Virus record (IMG/VR): IMGVR_UViG_3300037042_001023
Location: 1 to 46,271 of that record
Origin: a virus
DNA length: 46,271 bases
Strand: one strand, 5' to 3'
The notes below the pieces were generated by a model that saw nothing but the letters and a program-made list of their open reading frames with translations, was not told where the DNA came from and ran no database searches. Positions 7,811-17,247 of this stretch are shown piece after piece (the stretch's first letter is position 1; every line of letters starts with the position of its first letter). The position numbers and the translations under genes are program-made.

Positions 7811-8524
7811 ATGACAGCAACAATAACTTTAACAATACCAGTTGGTGGAATAGCAGGTCCATTTGATCTTTATTCAGATGCAACTGGATATATAATACCA
7901 TTTGGAACAGGTATATCTGCATTAACTCTAGAGGCTGGATATACAACATCATCTATTCCTGATGGAACAACTATAATTAGAGTGGTATCTACAGGAACAT
8001 GTACAAATTATATTGATATAACAATTAATTTAATTACTACTACTACAACTAGTTCTACTAGTACTAGTACATCAACAACTACTAGTACATCTACAACATT
8101 ACCACCTACAAGTACAACTACATCTACTAGCACATCTACAAGTACAAGTACAACAACTAGCACATCAACATCAACTAGTACTACAACTAGTACTACTACT
8201 ACTTTAGATGGAACTTTAGGAGTTGCAAATTATACAACCATAGTTACAATAGATGATGTATATGCATTTGGTTGGAGTACTGTTCTTACTGTACCTATTT
8301 TAGCTGGTGAAACTAATACAGGATCTCATGGTGCTACAACTAATCCTGTTAATATATCTGTTTCAAACATTACTGGTTTATTAGGTTATTGTGCAACACT
8401 TTATAAAAATGGCAGCCCAGTAGATCAATTACCTATTATTGCAGATGGAGTATATACATTTGCAGCCACTACAATTCTTATTACTGATGATATTCTAGTG
8501 ACTCTTGTTGAGGGAGCATGTTAA
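7811..8524 (+). CDS. Adhesin: 'GPFxLYS' beta domain, Ser/Thr stalk, C-terminal beta domain
   Basis: 237 residues. Residues 1-73 are a paralogue of the 85-aa neighbour (AGPFDLYSD, LEAGYTTSSIPDGTT, VVSTGTCTNYIDI). Residues 76-131 are a Ser/Thr stalk with an LPP break. Residues 132-237 form a beta-rich domain of unknown fold with motifs FGWSTVLTVPILAGETNTG and YCATLYKNGSPVDQLP. Pairing with the 85-aa gene suggests that the shorter one is the same base without stalk and head. It is the last gene before an intrinsic terminator, so it ends the fibre transcription unit. Confidence 0.65.
   Translation: MTATITLTIPVGGIAGPFDLYSDATGYIIPFGTGISALTLEAGYTTSSIPDGTTIIRVVSTGTCTNYIDITINLITTTTTSSTSTSTSTTTSTSTTLPPTSTTTSTSTSTSTSTTTSTSTSTSTTTSTTTTLDGTLGVANYTTIVTIDDVYAFGWSTVLTVPILAGETNTGSHGATTNPVNISVSNITGLLGYCATLYKNGSPVDQLPIIADGVYTFAATTILITDDILVTLVEGAC
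8036..8203 (+). repeat. Long Ser/Thr stalk, copy 2
   Basis: Encodes ~56 Ser/Thr residues in the 237-aa protein. The post-PP core matches that of 6816-7001 residue for residue but with shuffled synonymous codons. Confidence 0.75.
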
Positions 8525-8565
8525 TAATAATAAAAAAATCATAGTTTGTTGGTTTTCTGTGGTTT

Positions 8566-8599
8566 CTCCTCAAGACTTTTCTTGAGGAGTTTTTGTTTT
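8566..8599 (+). terminator. Intrinsic terminator of the fibre cassette
   Basis: A perfect 9-bp stem (CTCCTCAAG at 8566-8574 pairing with CTTGAGGAG at 8581-8589), a six-base loop and an immediate U-tract TTTTTGTTTT (8590-8599). This is a textbook Rho-independent terminator and the strongest in the window. It separates the adhesin cassette from the genes starting at 8705. Confidence 0.92.
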
Positions 8600-8619
8600 A
8601 TAACTATTTTAGTTATAAA
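8597..8619. repeat. AT-rich inverted repeat between terminator and promoter
   Basis: Ten bases at 8597-8606 pair perfectly with 8610-8619 around a three-base loop (core TATAACTA / TAGTTATA). It overlaps the end of the terminator U-tract and lies ~25 bp upstream of the predicted -33 box. It could be a protein-binding site or simply extend the terminator structure. Confidence 0.5.
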
Positions 8620-8643
8620 TAATAACTAATTTGATTAAAATTA

Positions 8644-8676
8644 TTTGGAATATATAAAAACTATTGTTTATCTTTA
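8644..8676 (+). promoter_or_regulatory. Putative Bacteroidetes-type promoter for the phosphoesterase/neck genes
   Basis: TTTG at 8644-8647 is followed after 21 bp by TATCTTTA (8669-8676), one base off the TAnnTTTG -7 consensus of Bacteroidetes housekeeping sigma factors. It sits in the only gap behind a strong terminator, where a new promoter is needed for the genes downstream. It could equally be recognised by another polymerase. Confidence 0.45.
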
Positions 8677-8704
8677 CGATATTTTTTAACTAATATAAAT
8701 ACAT

Positions 8705-9922
8705 ATGTCTGAAAATCAAAGCTTGTTATGTCAATTAGAAGAGTTATTAACGCAGAAGAAGAGTAAAAAATTCTATGCAGAGAGATTAGGAATAAGTGAA
8801 TATGAAGTGAATGAGCTTCTCAAAGAGCTCAGAGAAAAAGATGATGATCCTGTTAATTTAGGAAGAAACTATACAGAAGAACGAAAGGTGAATGTTGAAA
8901 AAGGTACAATAGAAAGTACCATAGTTACAGACTTTGATCCTAAAGATGATATTGAACTAGCTAAGCTACACAAGATAAACTTAGATAAATACATCATTAC
9001 CAACTACTGGTCTAAGATGTTACCTAATGGGAAGTTTACTTCCTCTATCTTTTCAAAAAGAAAAGAACCTAAAGACTACTCCCCTGAAGACTTTGCTAAG
9101 TTTTTACAAAACTACAAACCAAACAATATATCAATTACTAAATCACAAGCTGATTCTAAAGATCATGTAGATGTAGAAATATCTATATCTGATTTTCATT
9201 TAGCTAAAAGATGTGTAGATGGTGATAATGATCCTGGTGACAGAGCTTTAAGATATTTTAATGTGGCTCAATCTTTGATTACAAAGGTGAGAGCTAATTA
9301 CAATATAAACACTGTAGTGTTACCTATATCAAATGATTTCTTTCATACTGATAACTATCAAAACCAAACTACACAAGGAACACCACAAGATACTATAATG
9401 GATTATAGTTCTGAATATGAATTAGGATTTGCAGTTCTTGTAGATACAATCAATATGTTAAGGCAGAATGCTAATGATGTTAGTGTTGTTCTTGTACAGG
9501 GTAATCATGATAGAACTAAGTCTTTCTACTTAGCTCATGCATTAGATGTTTATTTTAGAGATTCAGTAGATGTAGAGTTTATAAGAGAACATAGTGTAAT
9601 AAAAGCAAAGGTGTTAGGAAATACATTTATTGGATGGCATCATGGAAATTGTAAATTAGATGATCTTCCTTTATTATTTGCAACACATCCTGACTATAGT
9701 CATTTCTTTGGTAATGCTAAATACAGAGAAATACATACAGGAGATAAACATCACTACATGGCTAAAGAAGTCAAAGGTGTAAGAATACAACAAATGCCTA
9801 GCTTATCTGGAACAGATAGATGGCACTTAGATAATAATTACGTACATTCTGTGCGTGCAGCTCTTGCTCTAGTTTATGATCTTAAGCTAGGTAAGATTTG
9901 CGAATTTGAAACAAGAATATAA
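8705..9922 (+). CDS. Calcineurin-like metallophosphoesterase with N-terminal helix-turn-helix
   Basis: 405 residues. Residues ~18-45 (KKFYAERLGISEYEVNELL) look like a helix-turn-helix. The C-terminal two thirds hold the metallophosphoesterase signature in order: SDFHL (D163, H165), ISNDFFH (N210, D211), GNHD (266-269), WHHG (H312-H313) and GDKHH (346-350). All metal ligands expected for an active two-metal phosphatase or nuclease are present. The family includes Mre11/SbcD nucleases, cyclic-nucleotide phosphodiesterases and protein phosphatases, so the substrate is not determined. It opens a transcription unit (terminator and promoter upstream) that continues into neck genes, so it is expressed late with the structural proteins. 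The DNA-binding-like N-terminus favours a nucleic-acid substrate. Confidence 0.85.
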   Translation: MSENQSLLCQLEELLTQKKSKKFYAERLGISEYEVNELLKELREKDDDPVNLGRNYTEERKVNVEKGTIESTIVTDFDPKDDIELAKLHKINLDKYIITNYWSKMLPNGKFTSSIFSKRKEPKDYSPEDFAKFLQNYKPNNISITKSQADSKDHVDVEISISDFHLAKRCVDGDNDPGDRALRYFNVAQSLITKVRANYNINTVVLPISNDFFHTDNYQNQTTQGTPQDTIMDYSSEYELGFAVLVDTINMLRQNANDVSVVLVQGNHDRTKSFYLAHALDVYFRDSVDVEFIREHSVIKAKVLGNTFIGWHHGNCKLDDLPLLFATHPDYSHFFGNAKYREIHTGDKHHYMAKEVKGVRIQQMPSLSGTDRWHLDNNYVHSVRAALALVYDLKLGKICEFETRI

Positions 9923-9924
9923 TT

Positions 9925-10497
9925 ATGGCAAGTAATCAAATAACATTAGAAAGAAGTATAGAGATAAATTCTCTAGACTATTTATATCAATGTACTAAAT
10001 GTAATGAAGTAAAACCAAATAGTGAATATTCTATCAGCTTAAATAAAAGAGTAGAAAATAGTCTAGGAAGAGCTTTTGTATCTCAATGTAAATCCTGTAG
10101 AGCAAATTATAATTCTTCTAGAAAAGTTTTAGATAGAAAAAAAGAATTAGCTCCAATACAAAGAAATAAACATAGATTAAATGTAATTTTTTGGTCATCT
10201 AAACAAAATGCTAAAAAAAGAAATTTAGAACATAGCATAGACTTAGAATACATTAAAGAGTTATTTGAAATACAAAAAGGATTATGTTACTACACTGATA
10301 AAGAAATGTTTATTGATACAAGAGAAAAAGAAAATAATGAAGATTCTGTATCTTTAGATAGATTTGATTCTTCTAAAGGCTATATAAAAGGAAATATTGT
10401 ACTATGTAGATGGATAGTTAACAGAATGAAAAATGATATTAATTTCAAAGATTTTTTACAAATTATTTCTGAAATAAATAAAAAACATAATATATAA
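9925..10497 (+). CDS. Free-standing HNH-type endonuclease (probable homing endonuclease)
   Basis: 190 residues. An N-terminal zinc ribbon (C23-x2-C26 and C55-x2-C58) is followed by a basic helical linker and an HNH-type nuclease core (C121; VSLDRFDSSKGYIKGNIVLC at ~142-161; N166 and K169). In this subgroup an Asp in the SLDR motif takes the place of the first His. It begins three bases after the phosphoesterase stop and its TAA overlaps the next ATG (TAATG), so it is inserted with almost no extra sequence. The second HNH protein (20784-21428) has the same layout and ends. Such genes usually spread by cutting alleles that lack them; a structural role is unlikely. Confidence 0.8.
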   Translation: MASNQITLERSIEINSLDYLYQCTKCNEVKPNSEYSISLNKRVENSLGRAFVSQCKSCRANYNSSRKVLDRKKELAPIQRNKHRLNVIFWSSKQNAKKRNLEHSIDLEYIKELFEIQKGLCYYTDKEMFIDTREKENNEDSVSLDRFDSSKGYIKGNIVLCRWIVNRMKNDINFKDFLQIISEINKKHNI

Positions 10498-11225
10498 TGG
10501 CAACACTTAGAAAACTTGTTAGTGACGTTCGTTCAGTTCATAAAATATTATCGACTGATTCTCTTATAACTGACCGTGCCATAGCTAGCGAAATAAGAAA
10601 CAACTCTTTATTATTAATCAAGAGAGAAACCAATCTTAGAAAGTTATGGGCAACTGATACACTATTTACCACCATCCCTTGTTTAGAGATGATAGAGGTA
10701 TCTATTTCTGAATGTTGCAATTATGTAGATCCTTGTTCTATAGCTAGAACTAGATTTAAACTTCCACGTATATCAGAAGGTAATTATCAATATGTAATAC
10801 AAGGAGTTTATTCTATTAATGCTATGAGTGGTCTAGGAAAAAAACTAAAAGAAATATCTATCAATAGATATATAAATCTTTTAAAACTCCCTATCATTAA
10901 GAAAGAAGAATACTTCTGGATATCTAATGGATATCTGTATGTAAACAATCCTTTACTTAAAGCAATTAGATTTGTAGCATTCTTTGAAGAAGATGTACAC
11001 AATGATATCATGTATCCAGAATGTGGATGTGGAACTCCAGAATACACTACTGAAGAAATCTGTAAGAATCCTTTGGACAAAGAGTTCGCACTCCCTGGAT
11101 ATCTTGAACAACAAGTGTTACAACTTACATCACAAAAACTCTTATCTACTTATTTTAATATTAAAACTGATACAAGTCAAGAAGGAATAGATGGTCAAGC
11201 GCCAAATTCAAAACCAACTAATTAA
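10497..11225 (+). CDS. Neck/tail ring or hub protein (crAss-like), assignment by position
   Basis: 242 residues, mixed alpha/beta, without an enzymatic motif. Distinct stretches are MIEVSISECCNYVDPCSIARTR (~63-85) and a Cys/Gly patch PECGCGTPEY (~174-183). The C-terminus is polar and Asn/Pro-rich. It begins the set of three small genes that precede the muzzle gene. In crAss-like phages this is where the tail-ring and hub proteins lie, so a role in the portal-to-tail assembly is inferred; I cannot tell which ring. The ATG overlaps the stop of the HNH gene by one base, so translation is probably coupled. Confidence 0.55.
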   Translation: MATLRKLVSDVRSVHKILSTDSLITDRAIASEIRNNSLLLIKRETNLRKLWATDTLFTTIPCLEMIEVSISECCNYVDPCSIARTRFKLPRISEGNYQYVIQGVYSINAMSGLGKKLKEISINRYINLLKLPIIKKEEYFWISNGYLYVNNPLLKAIRFVAFFEEDVHNDIMYPECGCGTPEYTTEEICKNPLDKEFALPGYLEQQVLQLTSQKLLSTYFNIKTDTSQEGIDGQAPNSKPTN

Positions 11226-11228
11226 CAT

Positions 11229-11708
11229 ATGGCAAGAGTAGCTGTAGATTGGAGATCTTCTAGTAAAGATAACTATAATTTGTTTTGTAAAAAACACCCA
11301 TCTATAACTCTTACATATGATGAATGGAGAAATATAATCTATACATACAATGAATTCTTCAAGGAGTATATATTAGAGACAGGTAAGAAAGCAAAGCTTC
11401 CTTATGGATTTGGAGACTTCTCTATTAATAAAAAGAAGAGAAGAAAAATGAAACAAGCTGATGGAAAAGAGTTTGTTAACTTACCAATTGATTGGCAAAA
11501 AACTAAAGAGAAAGGAAAGATAATTTACAATTTTAATTATCATACAGAAGGTTACTTTTTTGGTTGGATGTGGTTTAAAACCTCAGCACGATTTAAGAAT
11601 TCTGACCTTTGGTATTTCAAACCTTCTAGACTTACATCAAGATTATTATCACACTACTTGAAAACCAGCGACAAGTATCAACACATCTATAATCAATGGA
11701 AATCATAA
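11229..11708 (+). CDS. Conserved small neck/tail protein (crAss-like)
   Basis: 159 residues, strongly basic and rich in aromatic residues. Recognisable segments are TLTYDEWRNIIYTYNEFFKEY, LPYGFGDFSINKKKRRK, FVNLPIDWQKTKEKGK and YNFNYHTEGY, the last followed by a Trp-rich strand (GWMWFKTSARF). From memory this pattern recurs as a small conserved gene beside the tail genes of crAss-like and related Bacteroidetes phages. The KKKRRK stretch could contact DNA in the portal channel or the phosphate-rich neck. It lies four bases after the previous stop and is followed by the 324-aa ring gene. Function is inferred from context only. Confidence 0.6.
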   Translation: MARVAVDWRSSSKDNYNLFCKKHPSITLTYDEWRNIIYTYNEFFKEYILETGKKAKLPYGFGDFSINKKKRRKMKQADGKEFVNLPIDWQKTKEKGKIIYNFNYHTEGYFFGWMWFKTSARFKNSDLWYFKPSRLTSRLLSHYLKTSDKYQHIYNQWKS

Positions 11709-11711
11709 CCT

Positions 11712-12686
11712 ATGTCGTACTATTATAAATATGCTTTCATTAGCCCAGAACCTGTCTACTCAACTGTTAAAGAAGAATTAAAATCTTATTTTGATACAGG
11801 TGCTGTGGATGATCTTTTATTTCCTACTTACTTAGACAAAGCTCTAAAGAAGTTAGGTAGAACAACCTATGTAATTACAGATGAGGTCTTGTTTATTGAA
11901 GACTTTCAAGCTAGACTTCCTGATAACTTTTATGCTGTTAGAGAAGCATGGATGACTACAGAGGTAGCTGGTTATCCATATCAGTCAGCTAATTCATTCT
12001 ATTCACAAGCAGCTAGTGCAACCACTATTCAAGTGGCTCCATTAACTATTGGAGGAACTCCTTGTACTAGACCTGGATGTCAAGATCCAGCTTGTAATGG
12101 TACATGTATGCCTGTGTTAGTACAAGCTGTTTACAAGACAAATAATAGTGTAGCTAGAGGATTTACTCATGACTATTTACTTAAGCCTGGAAACATCTCT
12201 GTAAGACAAAACTGTGGAGTTGAATATACAAACAATTGGGAGATGTATGCTGAAGCTCCTCCTGTTCATGAATTCACACCTGGTTCTGCTAGTTATGACT
12301 CATTTGATATACGAGATAATAAGTTTGTAACTAATTTCAGAAATGGTGTAGTGCATTTAATATTCTATGCTACAGAGTATGATGAGATAGGAAATCAATT
12401 GATTCCTGATAATTATCGTATTAGAGAATATGTAGAAGCATTCCTTAAATTCAAGATATTTGAAACTCTTACCAATCAAACTAATGATGAAACTTTTAAT
12501 CAGTTACAACAGAAGTTGATGTATCACAAACAAGCATATGAAGAAGCTTTCATTATGGCTAGTATTGAGATTAAAAAACAAACCCCTTGGGAGAAACAAA
12601 GAAGGATCAAAAATGATCTTAACAGATTTAATATGTATGAACTTCCTAACCGCACAAATAGAGGTGGTAGAAGACGTAATAATTAA
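11712..12686 (+). CDS. Tail tubular / ring protein (P22 gp4-like position)
   Basis: 324 residues. The N-terminal helical region (YSTVKEELKSYFDTGAVDDLLFP; KALKKLGRTTYVITDEVLFIEDFQARLP) is like head-completion or adaptor proteins. A beta-rich middle holds a Cys cluster (CTRPGCQDPACNGTC at ~115-130), and the C-terminal ~80 residues are helical and end in a basic stretch (NRTNRGGRRRNN). In crAss-like genomes the gene immediately before the gp10-like tail stabilisation protein is the P22 gp4-like tail tubular/ring protein, which matches this position and size. The cysteine cluster could bind zinc. The muzzle ATG follows five bases after its stop, consistent with stoichiometric assembly partners. 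Confidence 0.6.
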   Translation: MSYYYKYAFISPEPVYSTVKEELKSYFDTGAVDDLLFPTYLDKALKKLGRTTYVITDEVLFIEDFQARLPDNFYAVREAWMTTEVAGYPYQSANSFYSQAASATTIQVAPLTIGGTPCTRPGCQDPACNGTCMPVLVQAVYKTNNSVARGFTHDYLLKPGNISVRQNCGVEYTNNWEMYAEAPPVHEFTPGSASYDSFDIRDNKFVTNFRNGVVHLIFYATEYDEIGNQLIPDNYRIREYVEAFLKFKIFETLTNQTNDETFNQLQQKLMYHKQAYEEAFIMASIEIKKQTPWEKQRRIKNDLNRFNMYELPNRTNRGGRRRNN

Positions 12687-12691
12687 TAAGC

Positions 12692-15600
12692 ATGGCTGAT
12701 CAAAAACAAGAACAAGGTAACGTAAGAATAGAATTCAATAGTGCAAACATTGGTTTAAACATGGACAATACGTTGAACCAAGTTAAACCAGGAGCATTGA
12801 CCTATGCATTAAATGCTGCTTTGGAAAACTTTGATGCTAGTTCTGTAAATTATCAAAATGAACAGGGTAATGAATTCTGTGTACAATTTCCTTTAGGATA
12901 TTCTTTAATAGGAACTTATTTTATTAATGAAAAAAATAAACATATATTCTTTCTAGTAAATTCTAATATAGAAATGAGTCAGATTGGATATATGGATAAC
13001 AATGATTGTATCTATCATACATTAGTAGAAGCAGCATGTCTTAACTTCAATATTAATTATCCTATACACAAAACCGTACACAAGATTAGTAACTGTACTA
13101 CAGAGATATATTGGACAGATGGTATTAATCCTAGAAGATATCTAGATATTGAAAATATCCCATATGTGGAAACTAGTAATTCAGATCCTTGCAATCCTAC
13201 ATATACTGATCAATTAGATTGTAATCAATTAAAGATACAACCTAATTTTAATATTCCTCAACTTAATGTTATAAAAATATTTAATGGTGGAGATCTTACT
13301 GCTGGTACATATCAATTTGCTATTCAATATTCTAATGCATCTGGTAATCCTTATACGTCATACTATTCTGTAACTAATCCTACACCAATTGCTGATACGC
13401 AATTAACCACTGCTATATTTGATTATAAAGTGGGTAGATCTATTCAGGTGAGTATTACTAATTTAGATACAACAGGATTATTTCAATATTATAATGTAGC
13501 TGTAATTAAAACAGTAAATAATATTACCACTATAGAATTAGTTGGTACATATTCAATTGAAAATCAAGTTGACTCAATAACATATACAGGACAAAATAAT
13601 ACACTTATCAATCTTTCTCCATCAGATATATTTGAGAAATATCCTTATTACGATGTTGCACAAGATGTTACAGCTGTACAAGATGTTCTTGTATGGGATA
13701 ACCTTACATCCATAGATAGAATAAACTATCAAGAGATAGCATCTAAAATAGATCTATTGTGGGAAACATATAAAATTCCTTCTACTGAAAACTATGCTGA
13801 TGAATTTAATGCTACAAACTTACGTGGATATTTACGTGATGAGGTGTATGCATTTGAAATTGTATTCTTATTAAAGAATGGAAAACAAACAGATGGTTTT
13901 CATATTCCTGGAAGAGTGCTTGGTTATAATGATTCACAATATCCAGATGTACCAAATACTAATGCTGACTTTATAGGTGAGCCTGATTATGTTGATACTA
14001 TTACAGGAATTGGATATAGTCCCTATTGGAAAATATATAACACAGCAACTGTATTAGGAGAAGCTATAGGAAATCCAATTGGAAATGCTACACCATATCA
14101 GTATGGTGAGTTTGCTTATTGGGAATCTATAGAAACCTATCCTTGTAACATAGATGTATGGGGAGATCTTGCTGGTCAACAAATTAGACATCATAAGTTT
14201 CCAGATGTATTAGTTAGTCCTATATTCGAAACTCCTGTATATGCACTTTCTCCAGATTTCAAACCAAAAGTTCAAAATAATGCAGTGTTTCCAATTGGTG
14301 TAAAAGTTGATTCTGCACAAGTAAGATCATTAATACAAACATCAACATCTCTTACACAAGATCAAAAAGATAACATTGCTGGATTCAAAATTGTAAGAGG
14401 TAATAGAAGTACAAATAGATCTATTGTTGCTAAAGGAATGCTTCGTAATGTAGCAACTTATCAAAGACAAGATCAAACTCTTTACTATCCAAACTATCCA
14501 TATAACGATCTTAATGCAGATCCTTTTATAAATGCATCTTCTAATTCATACACTGTATTAGGTCAATCAGAAGTTTGGATTGTTCAATGTATAACAACAG
14601 GTACATATGAATTTACAGATCCAATTAGTGGTAAATTAGTAAGTTGTGTACCTATGGTTGCTGGTAAGAATTATGAATTTTGTTCTTTAACAAGACCAAA
14701 GTTTATAACTGGTACTGCATGGATAGGTCCTGGTAATTATGATGCTGTTAGAGTGAATGCATATGCTCGGAGTTCTGGAGTGTATCTGAAACAAGAGACT
14801 CAATGGACACAAGATAATGCTCCATTAAGAACTAAAAATTACGGAATAGTCTGTGATGGTTGTGGGTTTTGTGCTGTTTGTTATATTACATGTCCTAATG
14901 GTCAAGTTCCTGTCAATTGGCTAACTGTTGGAACATTTCCTTATTACGAAGAGGTTGGTGGTAATTATGCTGGAAGTGCTAAGAATGATTCTACAATAGC
15001 ACCAATTTATCCTGTTGAGAATTTAGAACTAGGTCAGTTACCAGGATATAGTATTGGCTCATGTGAACTTTGGAGTAGAAGATCTCCATTAAATAATGTA
15101 TGTGGAGCATCAATACCTTTACCAGCCATAACATCAAAAGAGGCTAGATATAGACAAGTATTTAATTCTCCTGATACATCTTTTTCACAACCATTCTTAG
15201 GAGACATTCTTAAATTAGAAAGTGTTATGTTTGGTGGAGGAGTAGCACATTTTGTTCCAGTTAGAGGAAATGCAAAATATAGACTTATTTCTAAAGAAGC
15301 TCAACAAGATGCATTACAGGCATCATTTGATATTGCTAGTGATGATATAACAGCTGTATTTACAGCTTATCAAGCATATCTAACTATTTATATAAATGGT
15401 ATCACTAGAAAGAATTATGCTCAATCATTTAACTCTACAGCTAGTTATGATTATTCTTCAGAGATAGGAAATAATATTACATCAGATGGTGTAATTGGTA
15501 TCAAACAAAGACAACTTGATTTAAAATCATATCTAATACCTGGTGTTCAAAATATTGGTGATGTTAAAAACATTAATAATTATCAAAGAGAATCATCTGT

Positions 15601-17236
15601 TTATACAAAAACAATAGAAGAAAGAGATAGTATTATTGTTGAACCTCTTCCATTTCCTAATAAAACAGCAAGTCTTTTAGATTCTAATGGTGATTCTTTA
15701 ATATCAGAAATGTCAAGATTTATTATTGGAGGACCTAATTACTGTACTGCCACTGTAGATAATCCAGCAGGGAACTATTGTAATATTCCTGAGAAGGAAC
15801 AAGATATTAAAGTGGTATCTTATTATGCTTCATTAAAAAATATATTTTTAAATCAATGGGGACAGATATATTCTTATGAAACAATTGATACAGGATTTCA
15901 AAGAATGTTTAATATTAGTTCCAATTCTACTGATGTAGTATTTGGAGGAGATACATTTATAAACAAATTTGCATACAAAACAAAACTTCCATTCTTTTTA
16001 GATAATAGAGTGAATGGATTAGATGATAGTGATATATTTTATGATGAGATTGGTAATGTTGGTTATCCAAAATTCTGGCATTCTGCTAGATCTATATTAT
16101 CAACTTATCATGATATGATAAATATTATATCAATTAAAGCACATAATTTTGATTGTTATAATGATCCTGCGTCTACTCCACCTCCAACTATACCTCCAAG
16201 TGCATCACCTATAAGTGGTACACTTAGAACATTCTATGATGGATACTTTTATTTATTTGCTTATGGAATACCTAACTTCTATTGTGAGTCTAACTATAAT
16301 GTAGATCTTCGTCAAGCATTTAATGATAGAGAAGGAAACTACTGGCCACATGTATCATCAGGAATACCTGATGATTGGTTACAAGAAGAGTTTACATCAA
16401 TTGCTTATGATAATACATATTATTATAATCCAACATTCTCTAAACAGAATAAAGAAAATTCCTTTTCACATTTACCAGCAGATTGGACTAGTCAATTATG
16501 TTTTACACACTATCCATTTAGAGCAATCTATTCTGATTCACAAGAACAGAATGCTGATGTAAGAGTGAATAATTGGTTATCATATGCCCCATTGGCATTA
16601 TTTGATTTTCCTCAAAACTATGGAAATCTTATATCGTTAGATGGTATTCAGAATAAAGCTATTCTAGCTAGATTTGAAAACAAATCATTACTATATAATA
16701 AGTTGTTAGTAATGAATTCAAGTAATCCAAAATCTGCTTATTTAGGTGGAACACAATTGTTTGGAGAAACTCCTCCTATTGATTTTGCTGAAACAGATCT
16801 TGGATATGTAGGTAGTCAGAATAAGTTCTTATTAAAAATACCACAAGGACAAATCACAGTGGATGCTAAAAGAGGACAAGTGTTCTTAATAAACAATGAA
16901 GGTATTAAAGATATCACAGCATTTGGTTCTGGTGTAAATAGATTTATGACAGACCACTTAGCATTTGAAATACTTAGATATTTTCCAACTCACCAAGAAA
17001 CTGTAGATGGTAAAACAATTACTATTCCAGGAGTTGATACAGATAATAACTATACTGGAATAGGTTTACATGGAGTGTATGACAGTAAGTTTGAAAGAGT
17101 TATAATTACTAAGTTAGATTATATTCCTATTGATAAAGATGTGAAATATGATCCTATAACAAAAGAATTTTATGTGGAATCAATAATTTACCTTAATAAA
17201 GTAACCACAACTACCACCACTACATTACCATTATAA
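12692..17236 (+). CDS. Muzzle / tail stabilisation protein (P22 gp10-like), main N-terminal part, ending in a poly-Thr tail
   Basis: 1514 residues. The start (IGLNMDNTLNQVKPGALTYALNA, then INEKNKHIFFLVN, IGYMDNNDC, TEIYWTDGINPRRYLD) has the hallmarks of the crAss-like gp44/P22 gp10-like family that forms the tube-shaped end of the short tail. The body is beta-rich, with repeated short strands typical of a beta-propeller, and an inserted Cys-rich segment near ~720-745 (CDGCGFCAVCYITC). Near the C-terminus YDPITKEFYVESIIYLN leads directly into KVTTTTTTTLPL and the stop. In related phages this region continues into the DPDYFCNKSW segment, which here begins the next ORF, so the protein appears split. 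It is the largest tail gene and lies next to the ring genes. Confidence 0.8.
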   Translation: MADQKQEQGNVRIEFNSANIGLNMDNTLNQVKPGALTYALNAALENFDASSVNYQNEQGNEFCVQFPLGYSLIGTYFINEKNKHIFFLVNSNIEMSQIGYMDNNDCIYHTLVEAACLNFNINYPIHKTVHKISNCTTEIYWTDGINPRRYLDIENIPYVETSNSDPCNPTYTDQLDCNQLKIQPNFNIPQLNVIKIFNGGDLTAGTYQFAIQYSNASGNPYTSYYSVTNPTPIADTQLTTAIFDYKVGRSIQVSITNLDTTGLFQYYNVAVIKTVNNITTIELVGTYSIENQVDSITYTGQNNTLINLSPSDIFEKYPYYDVAQDVTAVQDVLVWDNLTSIDRINYQEIASKIDLLWETYKIPSTENYADEFNATNLRGYLRDEVYAFEIVFLLKNGKQTDGFHIPGRVLGYNDSQYPDVPNTNADFIGEPDYVDTITGIGYSPYWKIYNTATVLGEAIGNPIGNATPYQYGEFAYWESIETYPCNIDVWGDLAGQQIRHHKFPDVLVSPIFETPVYALSPDFKPKVQNNAVFPIGVKVDSAQVRSLIQTSTSLTQDQKDNIAGFKIVRGNRSTNRSIVAKGMLRNVATYQRQDQTLYYPNYPYNDLNADPFINASSNSYTVLGQSEVWIVQCITTGTYEFTDPISGKLVSCVPMVAGKNYEFCSLTRPKFITGTAWIGPGNYDAVRVNAYARSSGVYLKQETQWTQDNAPLRTKNYGIVCDGCGFCAVCYITCPNGQVPVNWLTVGTFPYYEEVGGNYAGSAKNDSTIAPIYPVENLELGQLPGYSIGSCELWSRRSPLNNVCGASIPLPAITSKEARYRQVFNSPDTSFSQPFLGDILKLESVMFGGGVAHFVPVRGNAKYRLISKEAQQDALQASFDIASDDITAVFTAYQAYLTIYINGITRKNYAQSFNSTASYDYSSEIGNNITSDGVIGIKQRQLDLKSYLIPGVQNIGDVKNINNYQRESSVYTKTIEERDSIIVEPLPFPNKTASLLDSNGDSLISEMSRFIIGGPNYCTATVDNPAGNYCNIPEKEQDIKVVSYYASLKNIFLNQWGQIYSYETIDTGFQRMFNISSNSTDVVFGGDTFINKFAYKTKLPFFLDNRVNGLDDSDIFYDEIGNVGYPKFWHSARSILSTYHDMINIISIKAHNFDCYNDPASTPPPTIPPSASPISGTLRTFYDGYFYLFAYGIPNFYCESNYNVDLRQAFNDREGNYWPHVSSGIPDDWLQEEFTSIAYDNTYYYNPTFSKQNKENSFSHLPADWTSQLCFTHYPFRAIYSDSQEQNADVRVNNWLSYAPLALFDFPQNYGNLISLDGIQNKAILARFENKSLLYNKLLVMNSSNPKSAYLGGTQLFGETPPIDFAETDLGYVGSQNKFLLKIPQGQITVDAKRGQVFLINNEGIKDITAFGSGVNRFMTDHLAFEILRYFPTHQETVDGKTITIPGVDTDNNYTGIGLHGVYDSKFERVIITKLDYIPIDKDVKYDPITKEFYVESIIYLNKVTTTTTTTLPL

Positions 17237-17247
17237 AAGATTAACAA

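Noticed and set aside
6816-8203. CRISPR-like or microsatellite array
   Set aside because: There are no constant repeats with unique spacers. The tracts are in frame, encode Ser/Thr and vary in synonymous codons.
2161-8203. Thr-rich linkers as canonical Bacteroidetes O-glycosylation sites
   Set aside because: The known motif starts with Asp followed by Ser/Thr, and Asp is absent from the linkers. Glycosylation is not excluded but not supported by this motif.
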